Assembly: GCA_963849485.1 (NCBI GenBank)
Contig: CAWKIF010000102.1
Span: 15,494 to 79,493, forward strand
Direction of reading: 5' to 3'
Length of the DNA: 64,000 bases
From: CAVTWJ01 sp963849485
GTDB lineage: Bacteria > Oederibacteriota > Muellerivitia > Muellerivitales > Muellerivitaceae
Position 1 is the stretch's first letter; the number at the start of each line of letters is the position of its first letter. Shown here piece after piece: positions 50,828-61,024 of the stretch. The notes under the pieces are model-generated. The model did not search any database and had not been told where the DNA came from. It saw only the letters and a list, made by a program, of their open reading frames with translations. A program made the position numbers and the translations under genes.

Positions 50828-50965
50828 AATTTATTTAATCTGGATTAACACGAATTAGGACGAATTTTCACGAATAAGAAAGAACCTTTTTGATTTAAGT
50901 TATATAAATATAATCGCTTCAATCCACCCTACACCCCTCCCTAGAGGGGAATAATCATGAAGGAG

Positions 50966-53236
50966 TTATTTCTTTGAAATATCATGCTTTTTGTGCGGCT
51001 TTTTGGTGCCGTTGGTGCCTTCCGAACCGGAATAATAATAATAGTATTTGTAATACGAACCGTAACCAGCTTTGTAACTGAAATTATTTAATACTGTTCC
51101 GGCAAAGGATGAACTGCTGCGCTTAAGCATTTCTACTGATTTTTCCATAACTTCAAATTCAGTCATATCTGCAGAAACAACAAGTACCGTAGCATCTACT
51201 AAGGAAGAAAGTATTTCTGAGTCGGTAACTGCAATTACAGGGGCGGAGTCAAAAATAATAATATCAAATTCCTTCTTTAACCTTTCAATAAAGTCCTTCA
51301 TATTTTTTGATGCAATTGTTTCCGAAGGATTGGGCGGTATAGTGCCCGATGTTATAAGGCTTAAATTATTCAGCCCCGTTGGCCGGATAATATCCTCAAA
51401 TTTTACTTCATTGAAAAGATAATCTACAAGCCCCGGATGTTTGTTCAAATTAAATAATGAGTGTACCCGAGGCTTCCTTAGATCGAGATCAATTATCAGG
51501 GTTTTTTTGCCGAGCTGGGCAAACGTTCCCGCAAGGTTAACCGATATTAATGTTTTGCCCTCGCCGGGAGTAGATGAAGTAACAAGTATTGTTTTAAGAG
51601 GTTCCTGCCCTACCTTGGAGTACTGAACCCTTGTCCTGAGCGCTTTAAATGCCTCGCTCGGTATTGAGTCGGGTTTCTTGGCTACTATAAATTCATGGTC
51701 TTTAAGTCCATTAACTCCCATACCCTCAATGAAAGGTATCCATGCAAGAACATTTATATTCCTGTTCTGTACATCTTCAGGAGTTCTTAATAGTATTGGT
51801 AAAATAATTTTTAATGAAAATAAACCCGAATGACATACCGGCGCCCAGTATGAAACCAAGTAGAACAATAAGTACACGGTTGGGTTTTGATGGTGATTTT
51901 GGTACCCTGCCTTGATCAATTATTATGACATTACCGGGCTGTGAGAGCTCATTTATCTGAGCTTCCTGCTGTTTTTCCTCAAGCAATGAATACAATTTTT
52001 CATCCGCTTCCCTTTTTCTTTCAAGGCGGGCGTAGTCTATTGAGGTCTGGGGGAGCTTATTGAACTGCTTTTCATATTTATCAACAATGCCGTTTAATTC
52101 GTTAAGTTGTACAGTTGTAGTATCGCTTTTAATTTCAGCGTCAATTATCTTTTCCGTAAGGTCCTTGACTATATCAGGATTGCTTGAAAAAATTCCGCTT
52201 TTAATTTGTTCAAGTTTCGAGCTTAATTTGTCTTTCAGTTCGTTTATTTTTGTATCATAATCTTTTAATAAGGGCGAATTAGCGCCTTTTCCATTTTGAT
52301 TTGCCATCGCCACATCTTTGTTCACTTCAATTTTTGCAAGTTCATCCTGCAGCGCCTGAAAATATGATTGCGTTGCCTGGCTTTCTAAGTATTCTGCAAT
52401 CTTGGGACCTGCTGTTTTAGTTTGTCCTTTAATTGGCTGAGGGCCTTATTATTAGCTACGATATCTATTTTTAAGCCGTCCCGTTGCGCTTCCAGGTTTG
52501 CCATTTCCGTTATTAATGCCTGAGACTGTGCATCAAGGGATATAATTCCTTTTTCAGCCTGGTATTTGCTTAGGGCATCTTCAGATTCCGTTAAATCTTT
52601 CTGTTTTCCCTTTGACTGCTCTTCAAGAAAATCTTTGACGGTTGTTAATTGGTCCCTGTTTATTGATAAATTTTCTTTCAAATATTCTATGGCATCACCA
52701 TTTGCAATTAAGGCAGCTTCGTATGCGGAAGGTGAACTGACATTTATATCTACAAGGTCAATCCCTTTTTTCTGTTCAATTGATACTTTACTGCTTAATA
52801 ATTCAGCAAAGGCATCCGCATCGAGCAGTGTTTTATTACTTTTATCATTGAATAAGGAACGGTCATAAATAAGATAAAATTCACCCGGATCTTTTTTTGT
52901 ATAAAAAGTATCAATTACTGCTTCTGCAACATTTAACCTGATTGCATAACTTTTCATTATTTCCATTTCAGTGGAGATAAAACGGTCGTCTGTAAATCCT
53001 TCAAGGCCTGTTGCCGTCATTAAGGGGGATTCAAGCACATTTCCAGAAGGCTTGGAAATTTTTATAGTTGTAGAAGATTCGTAAATGTTAATTGCAGAAA
53101 CAGCATATATAACAGCAACGATTAAACTTACAGCAGTTATTAGAATTACAGGAAATAAATTATTTCTTATCAGCTTTATGTAATCTTTAATTGAATTATT
53201 TCCATGATCCTGCATAGCAATATTATTATTTTCCAT
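50966..53236 (-). CDS. wzc: Wzz/Wzc-type polysaccharide co-polymerase with BY-kinase domain, two frameshifts
   Basis: About 757 residues after joining three frames (53,236-52,385; 52,325-51,777; 51,919-50,966), with indels near 52,405 (corrected KLKQQGPKIAEYL) and 51,785. The N-terminal Wzz domain has a TM helix (NNLFPVILITAVSLIVAVIY) and large periplasmic coiled coils; a second TM precedes the kinase (RVLIVLLGFILGAGMSFGFI). Kinase motifs: Walker A SSTPGEGKT, Walker A' LIIDLDLRKP, Walker B IIFDSAPV. The tail is a tyrosine cluster (YGSYYKYYYYYSG) typical of autophosphorylated BY-kinases. It controls capsule/EPS chain length and export. The SLBB export gene starts six bases upstream, so they are co-transcribed. 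Confidence 0.88.
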
Positions 53237-53242
53237 TATTTC

Positions 53243-53773
53243 TTATTTATTCCTTATATAGTCGACAAAAAGAATAGCCAGGGATACTATTACCGAACTG
53301 ACAGTTACTATCATTGTAAAATAATCCCTGAAGTAATATCGCGGCTCGCCAATAACGAGCAAGACGTCATTCGGCTGTAATGAAGGGGATTTAATCATAT
53401 TATTAGATTTTAAATCCATCATTAAGTCTGCATATTTAATATTAATTATTGTCTGTGTAGAATCCGGATTCATCCTCATTAATCTTAAATTTTCAAGCCT
53501 TGCGGCATCCGTAGGCCCGCCTGAATATGAAAGCAAATCATTAACGGTACAATATGCGGGAATTAAATATTTCCCGGGAAATTTTACCCAACCCCAGACG
53601 GCTACTTTGATGTTAACAGCCTGCGGTCCAAAAATCATAAAACCCACCCTGTGCAGGCTGGCGTAAAGAATTTAAGTCGCCCCCAACTGCATTCCATTAT
53701 TCTGGGCAAATGACTTTGAACTGAGTAAGGTAATAAAACATGTAATTATTAAAAAATATTTGGTTAGTTTCAT
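53243..53773 (-). CDS. SLBB-domain polysaccharide export protein (Wza-related), frameshifted
   Basis: About 177 residues. The start at 53,773 (GGAAAAGG before ATG) gives a signal peptide (MKLTKYFLIITCFITLLSSK, then SFAQ). After frameshifts near 53,685 and 53,640 the frame continues as QAVNIKVAVWGWVKFPGKYL and LLSYSGGPTDAARLENLRLM, the SLBB (soluble ligand-binding beta-grasp) domain found in Wza-type exporters. A C-terminal transmembrane helix (MIVTVSSVIVSLAILFVDYI) ends the protein; there is no room for the classical Poly_export domain. With the Wzc-type gene six bases downstream it forms an export pair. The corrected reading is partly inferred. Confidence 0.72.
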
Positions 53774-54255
53774 CCTTTTCCTTTAGAGTCGAGTTTGATG
53801 GTCAATATTTAATGCAATTTCAGAAAAAAATATATCCCGCAAATCACATTAATTATTATCGTTGCAATTTTTTATTTATTTATAGTACTAATTTACAAAT
53901 TAGATTAATACGAATTTACACGAATTAGGACGAATTTTCACGAATATCATTTGATTACGCCTGGGAGCGTTATGCCGAAAGGCGTAATATGTATTGTTTG
54001 AAAAACGGATTATCAAAAGAATAATAATTTCCATTTTTTTCTATAATATCACTATAACCATGCCACACGTATCTTTACGTTTGTAGAGACAGTCTGCCTG
54101 AAAAATTCTATCAATAATATAATTCATCCCATCCATGTCTTAATTCGCGAGAATTCGCTTTAATTCGTATGTCTTAGACACAGCTTCGCCACGTAAATCA
54201 CATCTTTATATTTTCAAGTTCTAAAAAATCTAAAATAAATTCAATGCCTTAATAA
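53774..54255. repeat. intergenic repeat stretch
   Basis: About 480 bp. Copies of the TACGAATTTACACGAATTAGGACGAATTTTCACGAAT-type module occur near 53,909-53,945 and again near 54,150-54,175. Between them the sequence is AT-rich and shows a GCGTTATGCCGAAAGGCGTAAT dyad near 53,965-53,990. No gene supported. Confidence 0.5.
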
Positions 54256-54684
54256 TTATTCAACGAAGGAAAGGACTTGTTCCAGGTGCGGCACTATCAT
54301 TTCCCTTTCCCCGTATTTAATAACCAGCTTTATGTAAGGATTTTTATTATGATCAAAACGTGATAATTTCAGCGAATTTTCATTTATTGCCATAATTTCT
54401 ATTATTTCATCTGCATGAAAACCCAGAAGATTCTTCTTAATTTTAATCAATACTACTCTTGCCTTAGGACTATTTTTATGTGAAAGCTTGTAGATTTTAT
54501 CAAATGAAATCATTTTATATTTCTCCCCGGCATATTCCAGTTCCGAACCGGATCCGTCTGTACGGATTATACATTCAGGAAGTTTTAATACATTAATTAT
54601 TTCTTTCAAATTCAGACAAAATTCCTGGTCTTGAATTTTGAAGATAAATAACCCTGAAAATGATTTGTTTTTAATAAAATTCAC
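54256..54684 (-). CDS. CheW-like domain protein
   Basis: Predicted 142 residues, about the length of a single CheW domain. Pattern: FSGLFIFKIQDQEFCLNLKE (residues 9-28, the first strands of subdomain 1), EYAGEKYKMISFDKIYKL (corresponding to the conserved hydrophobic strand and loop after the P-x-x-I-x-G-type region), ARVVLIKIKKNLLGFHADEI and the C-terminal YIKLVIKYGEREMIVPHLEQ. CheW scaffolds couple chemoreceptors to the CheA kinase. No chemotaxis partner is nearby, so it may serve a divergent or orphan role. The frame is intact. Confidence 0.78.
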   Translation of the reverse strand: MNFIKNKSFSGLFIFKIQDQEFCLNLKEIINVLKLPECIIRTDGSGSELEYAGEKYKMISFDKIYKLSHKNSPKARVVLIKIKKNLLGFHADEIIEIMAINENSLKLSRFDHNKNPYIKLVIKYGEREMIVPHLEQVLSFVE

Positions 54685-54986
54685 CGTTTCGCTGAATAAT
54701 TATTAGATATGACCCGCAATTATAAACTCAATAATAGTACCAACATCATAAGTCGCCAAAAACAATACATTTTCGGTTTATTCATAAAAATTTCTATTTT
54801 TTTAGCTTAAAGATTCTTTACACGCGTAAAGAAGCTTTACATTTACTTAGTGAGGTTACATTGTCTGAACTATGATTCTTTTGATTCTTATGATTTTTAT
54901 GAAGGACACAGCTAAATCGCCAATACGTGTCTTTATTCGCTTGAATTCGTATTTTAAAATAAAAACTTTTTTATTTAAATAAATCA

Positions 54987-55020
54987 GTAAAAACACGTAG
55001 ATTTTTCTACGTGTTTTTAC
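54987..55020. terminator. perfect hairpin with T/A runs, possible bidirectional terminator
   Basis: GTAAAAACACGTAGA pairs with TCTACGTGTTTTTAC around a short T loop (about 15 bp, perfect), and the stem itself carries A5/T5 runs. Directly after it a GTTTTTACGTAGA unit returns twice (to about 55,050). It lies far from any gene end, so it may be a mobile hairpin element rather than a terminator. Confidence 0.55.
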
Positions 55021-55152
55021 GTAGAACCATCTAAGTGTTTTTACGTAGACGTGGAACACAAATTGCCTGCCCTCTTGATAAGGAATCGGGACCACCGCCT
55101 CGGCGAGATAGACAGGTTGTTTCTACCAATAATCACAATATACTACGTGTAA

Positions 55153-55172
55153 GGACAGGTCGCGACCTGTCC
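55153..55172. repeat. 20-bp perfect palindrome
   Basis: GGACAGGTCGCGACCTGTCC is self-complementary over its full length. It is flanked by AAGG and CCTACGG, the form in which this module is usually dispersed in intergenic DNA. No gene or obvious regulated start lies nearby. Confidence 0.7.
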
Positions 55173-56086
55173 CTACGGTTAATTTGTGTTCATCCGTCCT
55201 TCAGCCAAAGGCTCAAATTCGCTTAAATTCGTATGTTTTAGGCACAGCTTCGCCACGTAAACCACATATATGTACTAATAACTGCTATATTCAACAAAAA
55301 TGAATAGGGATTATTCAACATGAAAAAGGCATTCCCATTTAAGCATATAAAAGAATGTCTTAAAAATAAGAGCGTTTAATAATTTAGTATTTTACGGCAG
55401 ATGATGTTTCTTGTCCGCGCAAGAAATTATTCATCCAATTGTATGAGGTTGTCTAATAAGTAATTCTTCTTAGTGTTTCTTTGTGATCTTAGTGTCTTAG
55501 TGGTAAAATGTCTTTGTTTTTGATTAAATAATACATAGCCACTTAGAAATTCAGAATACCAGGGTTCAATAATAATTTTTTTAGACAATCTCAGAATATT
55601 TTTTATTTCTAATCCGGGGATTAACGCGATTGAACAAATCGCACTACAATAACTCAGTTTTGAGTAAGGTGTCTTAATAATTTATCCGTATGCTATACCG
55701 GCCTTTTTTCTTTATTTTTTCAATAAATGAAGTATTTTTCTGCTTCAAAATTTATTTTATTCCCGGCCTAAAATGGGTAATTATATTGAATATTTAAGTG
55801 AAAGTTGTCACAGGAAACAAAGATTTAACATTAGCGCACAATTGAATTTATCAATAGTTAAATGATTTATTTCAAGAGATTTAAATCCCCAAAATCAATA
55901 ATAAAATAACTAATAAACTTTAAAATATATATAGTCCAAAAGGATTAATACTTTCCATTTGTGACCTGAATGCAATTGTCTGAACTATGATTCTTTTGAT
56001 TCATATGATTATTATGATAAACACAGATAAATCATTAGTCCTAATCTGTGAAAATACCTGTCTTTATTTCGCGGGAATTCGTCCTT

Positions 56087-56141
56087 CAGCCAAAGGCTTG
56101 AACCTGAAGCTCATCAGCCTTTGGCTGAGATGAGCCTCAGG
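56087..56141. repeat. interleaved inverted-repeat element, copy 1
   Basis: Four arms in the order 1-2-1'-2': CAGCCAAAGGCT (56087-56098), CCTGAAGCTCATC (56103-56115), AGCCTTTGGCTG (56116-56127), GATGAGCCTCAGG (56129-56141). Arm 1 pairs perfectly with 1', arm 2 with 2' apart from one mismatch. The two stems exclude each other or form a pseudoknot. A near-identical copy is at 57,795. The nearest gene (pdxB) starts 97 bp downstream. Confidence 0.8.
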
Positions 56142-56237
56142 CTCAAATTCGTGAAAATTCGTACTATGGAAATTCGTCCTAATTCGTGAAAATTCGTACT
56201 ATGTAAATTCATACTCCCAAAATTGTATATTTGTGCC

Positions 56238-57300
56238 ATGAATATTATTGTTGATGAAAACATCTCTTATGCCCAGGAAGCATTTTCACAGTTCGGGAAT
56301 GTTTCTGTTATCCACGGCAGGGAGATAAATAATAATTTATTAAAAAATGCAGATGCTTTAATCGTCCGCTCAATTACTAAGGTGGATGAAAATTTACTTA
56401 AAGGTACTCCCGTAAAGTTCGTGGGAACCGCTACTATAGGCACGGACCATATTGATCTTAAATACCTGGATTCAAAAGGTTTTTGCTTTTCCGGTGCAAA
56501 AGGATGCAATGCAGATGCAGATTACGGAATACGTCTTTACTTCCGTTACAAAATTATTAAATGGAAATAGTTCTGCTTTAAAAGGAAAATCAATAGGGAT
56601 AGTCGGTACCGGTAATATAGGAAGCCGTATCGCCCGGATTGCCGGGACTATTGGTATGAAGGTATTTAAAAACGACCCGCCCCTGCAAAGAAAATCTGGT
56701 GCGGCTGATTTTGTTCCCCTTAATGAGATTTATAACTGCGATATTATTACGCTTCACGTCCCCCTGAATAAGGACGGGATAGATAAGACGGTTCATCTTT
56801 TTGACAGGGAAAATTTAAATAAATTAAATGACAATGCTATTCTGATCAATGCCTCCCGCGGACTTGTTGTTGATAATACTGCATTGGCTGAAGCTGTGGA
56901 TAAAAAAAGTATACGTGTGGTTCTTGATGTGTGGGAAAATGAACCTGACATAAATACCGCCATGCTTGAAAGAGTTAAATTGGCTTCGCCACATATTGCA
57001 GGATATTCCCTGGAAGGAAAGGTAAACGGAACGGTTATTATTTATAAGGCTCTCTGCAAATTCCTTGGAGAGCAGCCGGTTTGGAAACCCTCTCTACCGG
57101 TAATTGAAACCCCCGTAATAAATTTAAATCATACGTGTAACTGCGTGGAAGAATTGAACGATGTCATAAGCAAAATTTACGACATTAAAAAAGACGATGC
57201 TAAAATGAGGGCTATAAGCGCCATGCCCAAAGCGCAGATACCTAAGTATTTTGATACATTAAGAAAAGAATATCCCTTAAGAAGGGAGTTCAAAATTTAA
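56238..57300 (+). CDS. pdxB: erythronate-4-phosphate dehydrogenase, one frameshift
   Basis: About 353 residues after correction (E. coli PdxB has 378). It oxidises 4-phospho-D-erythronate in the DXP-dependent pyridoxal-phosphate pathway. Motifs: N-terminal substrate domain (MNIIVDENISYAQEAFSQFG, then IVRSITKVDENLL); the Rossmann GTGNIGSRIA near residue 120; ILINASRGLVVDNTALAEAV (catalytic Arg); DVWENEPDIN (catalytic Glu); SPHIAGYSLEGK (catalytic His); and the C-terminal PdxB dimerisation region ending YPLRREF. The frame breaks near 56,518 in GATGCAGATTACGG; removing one base restores GCNADAITEYVFTSV. Start ATG 56,238. Confidence 0.88.
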
Positions 57301-58122
57301 AATTAAATTGTCAATCCCCGACGAAGAATTAGTCAACATCCTGACAGCCCTAAGATTTGAATGCATCTTTTAACATCCCCTCTTTCGTGAAGCTCACCTC
57401 CCGTAGCACAGATTATCAAATCTGTGCGTGCAAAAATCCCGCTAGGGATGACATGTTTGTAGCCTCGGGTGTTAGCCCGGTCCGCCTTCCCCGTCTCTAG
57501 CGCCAACTTTATTGCTGACTTAACCTCCGAGGCTTTCCTGATCCTCGGAGGATTTTGCTTTATTGCCTTCAAATCCCGGAGGGATGAAATATTTGTAGCC
57601 CCGGTCATAACCCGAGGAAGACGTATCGCCCAAAAACCTTTTTCCTCTCCTTAATTAAGCCTGTCCCGATTCGATTGGGAGAGGGGTCGGCTTTAGCCGG
57701 GGGTGAGGTCGACGTAACCCATACACTTCTTCTATCCATTAAATTCCCCATCCCATAAATCCCATCCCTGTCTTAATTCGCGTGAATTCGTCCTTCAGCC
57801 AAAGGCTTGAACCTGAGGCTCATCAGCCTTTGGCTGAGATGAGCCTCAGGCTCAAATTCGTGTTAATCCAATTCGCGACAATATTATTATTCTTTCGTAA
57901 TAAATATGATTTTTACCATGTAATTCGTTTCTTAATTAACCCCATTTCTTCTTTAACCACTATTTAATTACCAAAACCTCTATAACTGCAAATTTATAGA
58001 TAATAATGACCTAAAAGAGCTATTCAGATAAGCCCCGAAGAGCTATTTCATATTCAACCGGTTGTGCGAAAATATAAGCGTAAACAAGATGCTTAAAAAA
58101 AATTCGAAACCAGAGTTTGAAT
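57301..58122. repeat. repeat-mosaic intergenic region
   Basis: About 820 bp built largely from dispersed modules: CACAGATTATCAAATCTGTG (57,407-57,426), the GGGATGACATGTTTGTAGCC module (near 57,447) with a diverged second copy near 57,583, a CTCTCC...GGAGAGG dyad near 57,645-57,675, and the interleaved element at 57,795-57,850. Apparent short frames on both strands are built from these repeats and are not called. Confidence 0.6.
57795..57850. repeat. interleaved inverted-repeat element, copy 2
   Basis: CAGCCAAAGGCT (57795-57806), CCTGAGGCTCATC (57812-57824), AGCCTTTGGCTG (57825-57836), GATGAGCCTCAGG (57838-57850): both pairs are perfect here. Shortened relatives lie near 55,200 and 59,820, where the inner part is missing. 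Flanked by GAATTCGT and AAATTCGTG as in copy 1. Confidence 0.85.
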
Positions 58123-59470
58123 ATGAAAAGAAGCTTATTTTATCCGTTAAATGCACTTAATATACCTGCACAATTACTTATCAGCCGGACCTGGCTGTTA
58201 AATTTGACGCTTATAATCACCGTTATTTTTAGTGTTAATTTTGCATTGAAGGCCCAGGTTGTTACAAATTTTTCCGCTAATTTATCTGCCGGCCTGCAAT
58301 TTGCGCGCCCAATTATAGAAGAAACAGGAAATCAGTTACCGGGTGCATGGACAGCGCAAAATCTTTTGTATGATTATGCCGCCCAAAGAATAACTGTAAC
58401 GGTTCCGGGAATTTATACTTTCAAGACCGATACCACCTTTTTTAACGGCAGCGGATCCGTATGCTTTTTCTTTATGATAATAATTTTGACCCTGCTAACC
58501 CATTGGCGCATGGTATAGCAGCAAATGACGATATATTAGCCGGTGTATCTTCGCAATGCAAGCAATCATGTATTAACAGCGTGAAACTAACAGCAGGTAC
58601 CTATATATTAGTTGTTACCGGTTGGAATGACAGAAGTCACCGGAAGTGTAAATTTTAGTTGTACCGGTCCGGGAATGGTTGGAGCGATACTGATACCTTC
58701 CTTATCATCAATAGAAGATACAACCTTAGGATATAAAGCCGGGAGCAACGCCAGTAATAACAATAACTTCATCGTTAAAGATAAATTGCAACGCTAATTT
58801 AACTGGTGCAATAGTTCAAATTACAGGTAATTACAGCAGTGGAAAAGATATTCTTAATTTTACAAATCAAAACGGCATTACGGGAACCTGGAACTCTTCA
58901 AAAGGAACTTTAGCGTTAAGCGGAGCTTCATCAGCAGCTAATTACCAGGCTGCTATCAGGAATATAACATATAAGGATACTGCACAAAATCCGTGTGTAC
59001 TGCCGAGAACTATCAGCTTTATTGCGGCTGCCGGAAATAAAAACAGCAACATTTTAACAAGAACCATAACTTTAATTACACAAGTACACAACACTGAACC
59101 GGTTAATAATATAACATCACCCTTAAAAGGGTTTACCAAAATTTCAGGCATGAATACAACCACAGCAGTTGAAGAAAAGCCGGTTATTACTTCATTTAAT
59201 CTTAATCAGAATTATCCAAATCCATTTAATCCTTCGACAACAATAAGCTATAGCGTGCCAAAATCGCAATTTGTTGAATTAAAGGTTTATAATTTACTTG
59301 GTCAGTTAGTAACTACACTTGTTAATAAGCAGCAAAATGCCGGCAATTACTCTGTAACTTTTAATGCGAATAAATTAGCAAGCGGTGTTTACGTCTATTC
59401 TTTAACGGCATCTTCTGAAGATGGAAGCAGCAGCTTCAATTCAGTCAAAAAAATGATTGTGATGAAATAA
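58123..59470 (+). CDS. T9SS cargo protein with C-terminal sorting domain, several frameshifts
   Basis: About 445 residues spread over several frames (breaks near 58,460, 58,630 and 58,780 and probably others up to 59,150). N terminus with signal peptide (LNLTLIITVIFSVNFALKAQ). A jelly-roll region (PGIYTFKTDTTFFNGSGS, then LYDNNFDPANPLAHGIAAND and GTYILVVTGWND) is followed by a repeat-type domain (GYKAGSNASNNNNF; NFTNQNGITGTW; NYQAAIRNITYKD). The C terminus is a classical type A sorting domain: NLNQNYPNPFNPSTTISY, VELKVYNLLGQLVTTLV, ASGVYVYSLTA and a basic VKKMIVMK. T9SS exports such proteins across the outer membrane and anchors them. Diagnostic for the FCB group, including Ignavibacteria. 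Confidence 0.82.
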
Positions 59471-59655
59471 TTTGTAAGGTTCACCTTGCTGGTGAGCCTC
59501 ACATTTTGCATTTAATTTCCCATTCCTCTTTTCTAGTCCCGGATGGGACGTAATGTTTGTAGCCCCGGGTGTAAACCCGGGGTTACGTAATAACAAAATA
59601 ATCTTTTCCCATACACTTCTTCTACCCATTAAACTCCCCATCCGTTAAAATCCCT
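59471..59655. repeat. dispersed intergenic modules after the T9SS gene
   Basis: Contains a GTTCACCTTGCTGGTGAGCCTCAC palindromic module and a CCCGGATGGGACGTAATGTTTGTAGCC module with the dyad CCCCGGGTGTAAACCCGGGG. The same modules recur near 60,700 and 63,850. No gene seen. Confidence 0.55.
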
Positions 59656-59815
59656 GTCTTCATTCGCGTGAATTCGTATTATCCTAATATCGCGTAAATT
59701 CGTATTATCCTAATTCGTGTTAATTCGTATTATCTTAATTCGCGTGAATTCGTATTATCTTAATTCGCGTGAATTCGTATTATCCTAATTCGTGTTAATT
59801 CGTATTATGTGAATT
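59656..59815. repeat. tandem array of a 27-bp unit around GAATTCGTATTATC
   Basis: About six head-to-tail copies of a unit close to TAATTCGCGTGAATTCGTAT plus TATCC, with alternation of CGCGTGAATTCG and CGTGTTAATTCG. Each unit carries inverted half-sites AATTCG/CGAATT. The array leads into the shortened interleaved element near 59,820. Confidence 0.75.
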
Positions 59816-59871
59816 CGTCCTTCAGCCAAAGGCTTGAACCTGAGGCTCAAATTCGTGTTAATCCATATTCG

Positions 59872-60677
59872 CTAATTAGTACCATTTGTATTTTTAAATT
59901 CTACATTTATAACCATCTGTACTTTACACGGCTTCCCGTTTTTTAACCCGGGAGTAAACTGCGTATAATACACCGTAATTTTCAGCCACTTCATCGCAGC
60001 CGGAACCTATACCCTGCACAACTTCATCCTTAGTTACCTCGCCGTATTCATCTACAAAGGCGCGGATTTTCACAATCCCGTGAATGCCTTTTTCTTTAGC
60101 AGAGCCGGGATAAACAAGATTATTCATGATTGTTTTTATCCCGCCTACAGGCGGGCATAACATCCGCCGTATCTGCATATTCGGGATTGCTTTCATTCTG
60201 ATTTATCGCAGCCGCGGCATTGACGGCAATCGTTTTATTTTTCAAAGAATCTGTTTTGCCTGCAGCCGACATTCTGCGCCAGCCTGTTTGGAAGTAGTAT
60301 CTTCCGCCGCGGCTTCTTCCCTGACGAGGACCCCGTTATCATAGTTCAAATCTTTTAAATATTTTCCGTTTTCATCAAACAATGATTCCGGGCCGTTCCG
60401 CTTTCCATCCTGAATTGTATAAACGTCTTTTACATTACCGTTATCATAATATTCCTTAACTACGCCTTCTACTTTTCCATCCGTATAGTTTAATTCCTGT
60501 TTTAATTTGCCGTTGGGATAATAAAATTTTGCAGGACCCTGCCTTACATTATTGGAAAAATTTATCTCCGACTGCCAGTGTATCGTTCGGATAAAAATCT
60601 TTAACCAACCCTTCCTGCCCAAAAACATTAAAGCTGTACCCAAACCCGAGTAATATAATTATATGTAATATTTTCAT
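59872..60677 (-). CDS. MORN-repeat protein fused to a TonB C-terminal domain, several frameshifts
   Basis: About 265 residues read through at least three indels (near 60,565, 60,240 and 59,963). A signal-like N terminus (MKILHIIILLGFGYSFNVFG) is followed by MORN-type repeats (KFYYPNGKLKQELNYTDGKV, KEYYDNGNVKDVYTIQDGKR, SLFDENGKYLKDLNYDNG), a spacer, and a TonB C-terminal domain (GGIKTIMNNLVYPGSAKEKG, then IRAFVDEYGEVTKDEVVQGI and GSGCDEVAEN). The repaired end reads TQFTPGLKNGKPCKVQMVIN and stops at 59,872. TonB domains contact outer-membrane transporters in the periplasm; MORN repeats are solenoids of unknown partner here. The combination is known in Bacteroidota-like genomes. The corrected reading is partly inferred. 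Confidence 0.72.
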
Positions 60678-61024
60678 AACATTTTTATCTTTTTATTTCG
60701 TGAGGTTCACCTTGCAGGTGAGCCTCACATTTTGTATTTATATTTCTAAATCCCGTAGCACAGATTATCAAATCTGTGCGTGCAAAAATCCCGCTAGGGA
60801 TGACATGTTTGTAGCCCCGGGTGTTAACAGAGCCTGTCCCGATTCCTTATCGGGAGGGTTAGGCAAATAAATCAAACCTCTTTTTCCCCTCTCCTTAATA
60901 AGGAGAGGGGCCAGGGGTGAGGTCGTTGTAACCCATACACTTCTTCTACCTATTAAATTCCCCAACCCATCATATCATCCGTAAAAATCCGTTTAATCCT
61001 GTGAATCCTGGTCAAATTCGTGTT
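60678..61024. repeat. repeat-mosaic intergenic region
   Basis: About 347 bp: GTGAGGTTCACCTTGCAGGTGAGCCTCAC-type palindrome (near 60,700-60,728), CACAGATTATCAAATCTGTG (60,759-60,778), the GGGATGACATGTTTGTAGCC module, a CCCGATTCCTTATCGGGAGGG dyad and a CTCCTTAATAAGGAGAGGGG dyad. No gene supported. Confidence 0.6.

Larger units (their letters stand above)
54685..56237. other. long noncoding, repeat-rich region
   Basis: About 1,550 bp without a supported gene. It holds a perfect hairpin at 54,987-55,020, a 20-bp palindrome at 55,153-55,172, dispersed GAATTCGTG-type modules, a CTTAGTGTTTCTTTGTGATC-type repeat near 55,470-55,505, and the interleaved inverted-repeat element at 56,087-56,141. A plausible 79-residue frame at 54,856-55,095 is low complexity and overlaps the hairpin, so I do not call it. 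Confidence 0.6.

Noticed and set aside
54856..55095. 79-residue basic hydrophobic minus-strand frame
   Set aside because: It runs through the perfect hairpin and repeats, and has no family features or clear ribosome site.
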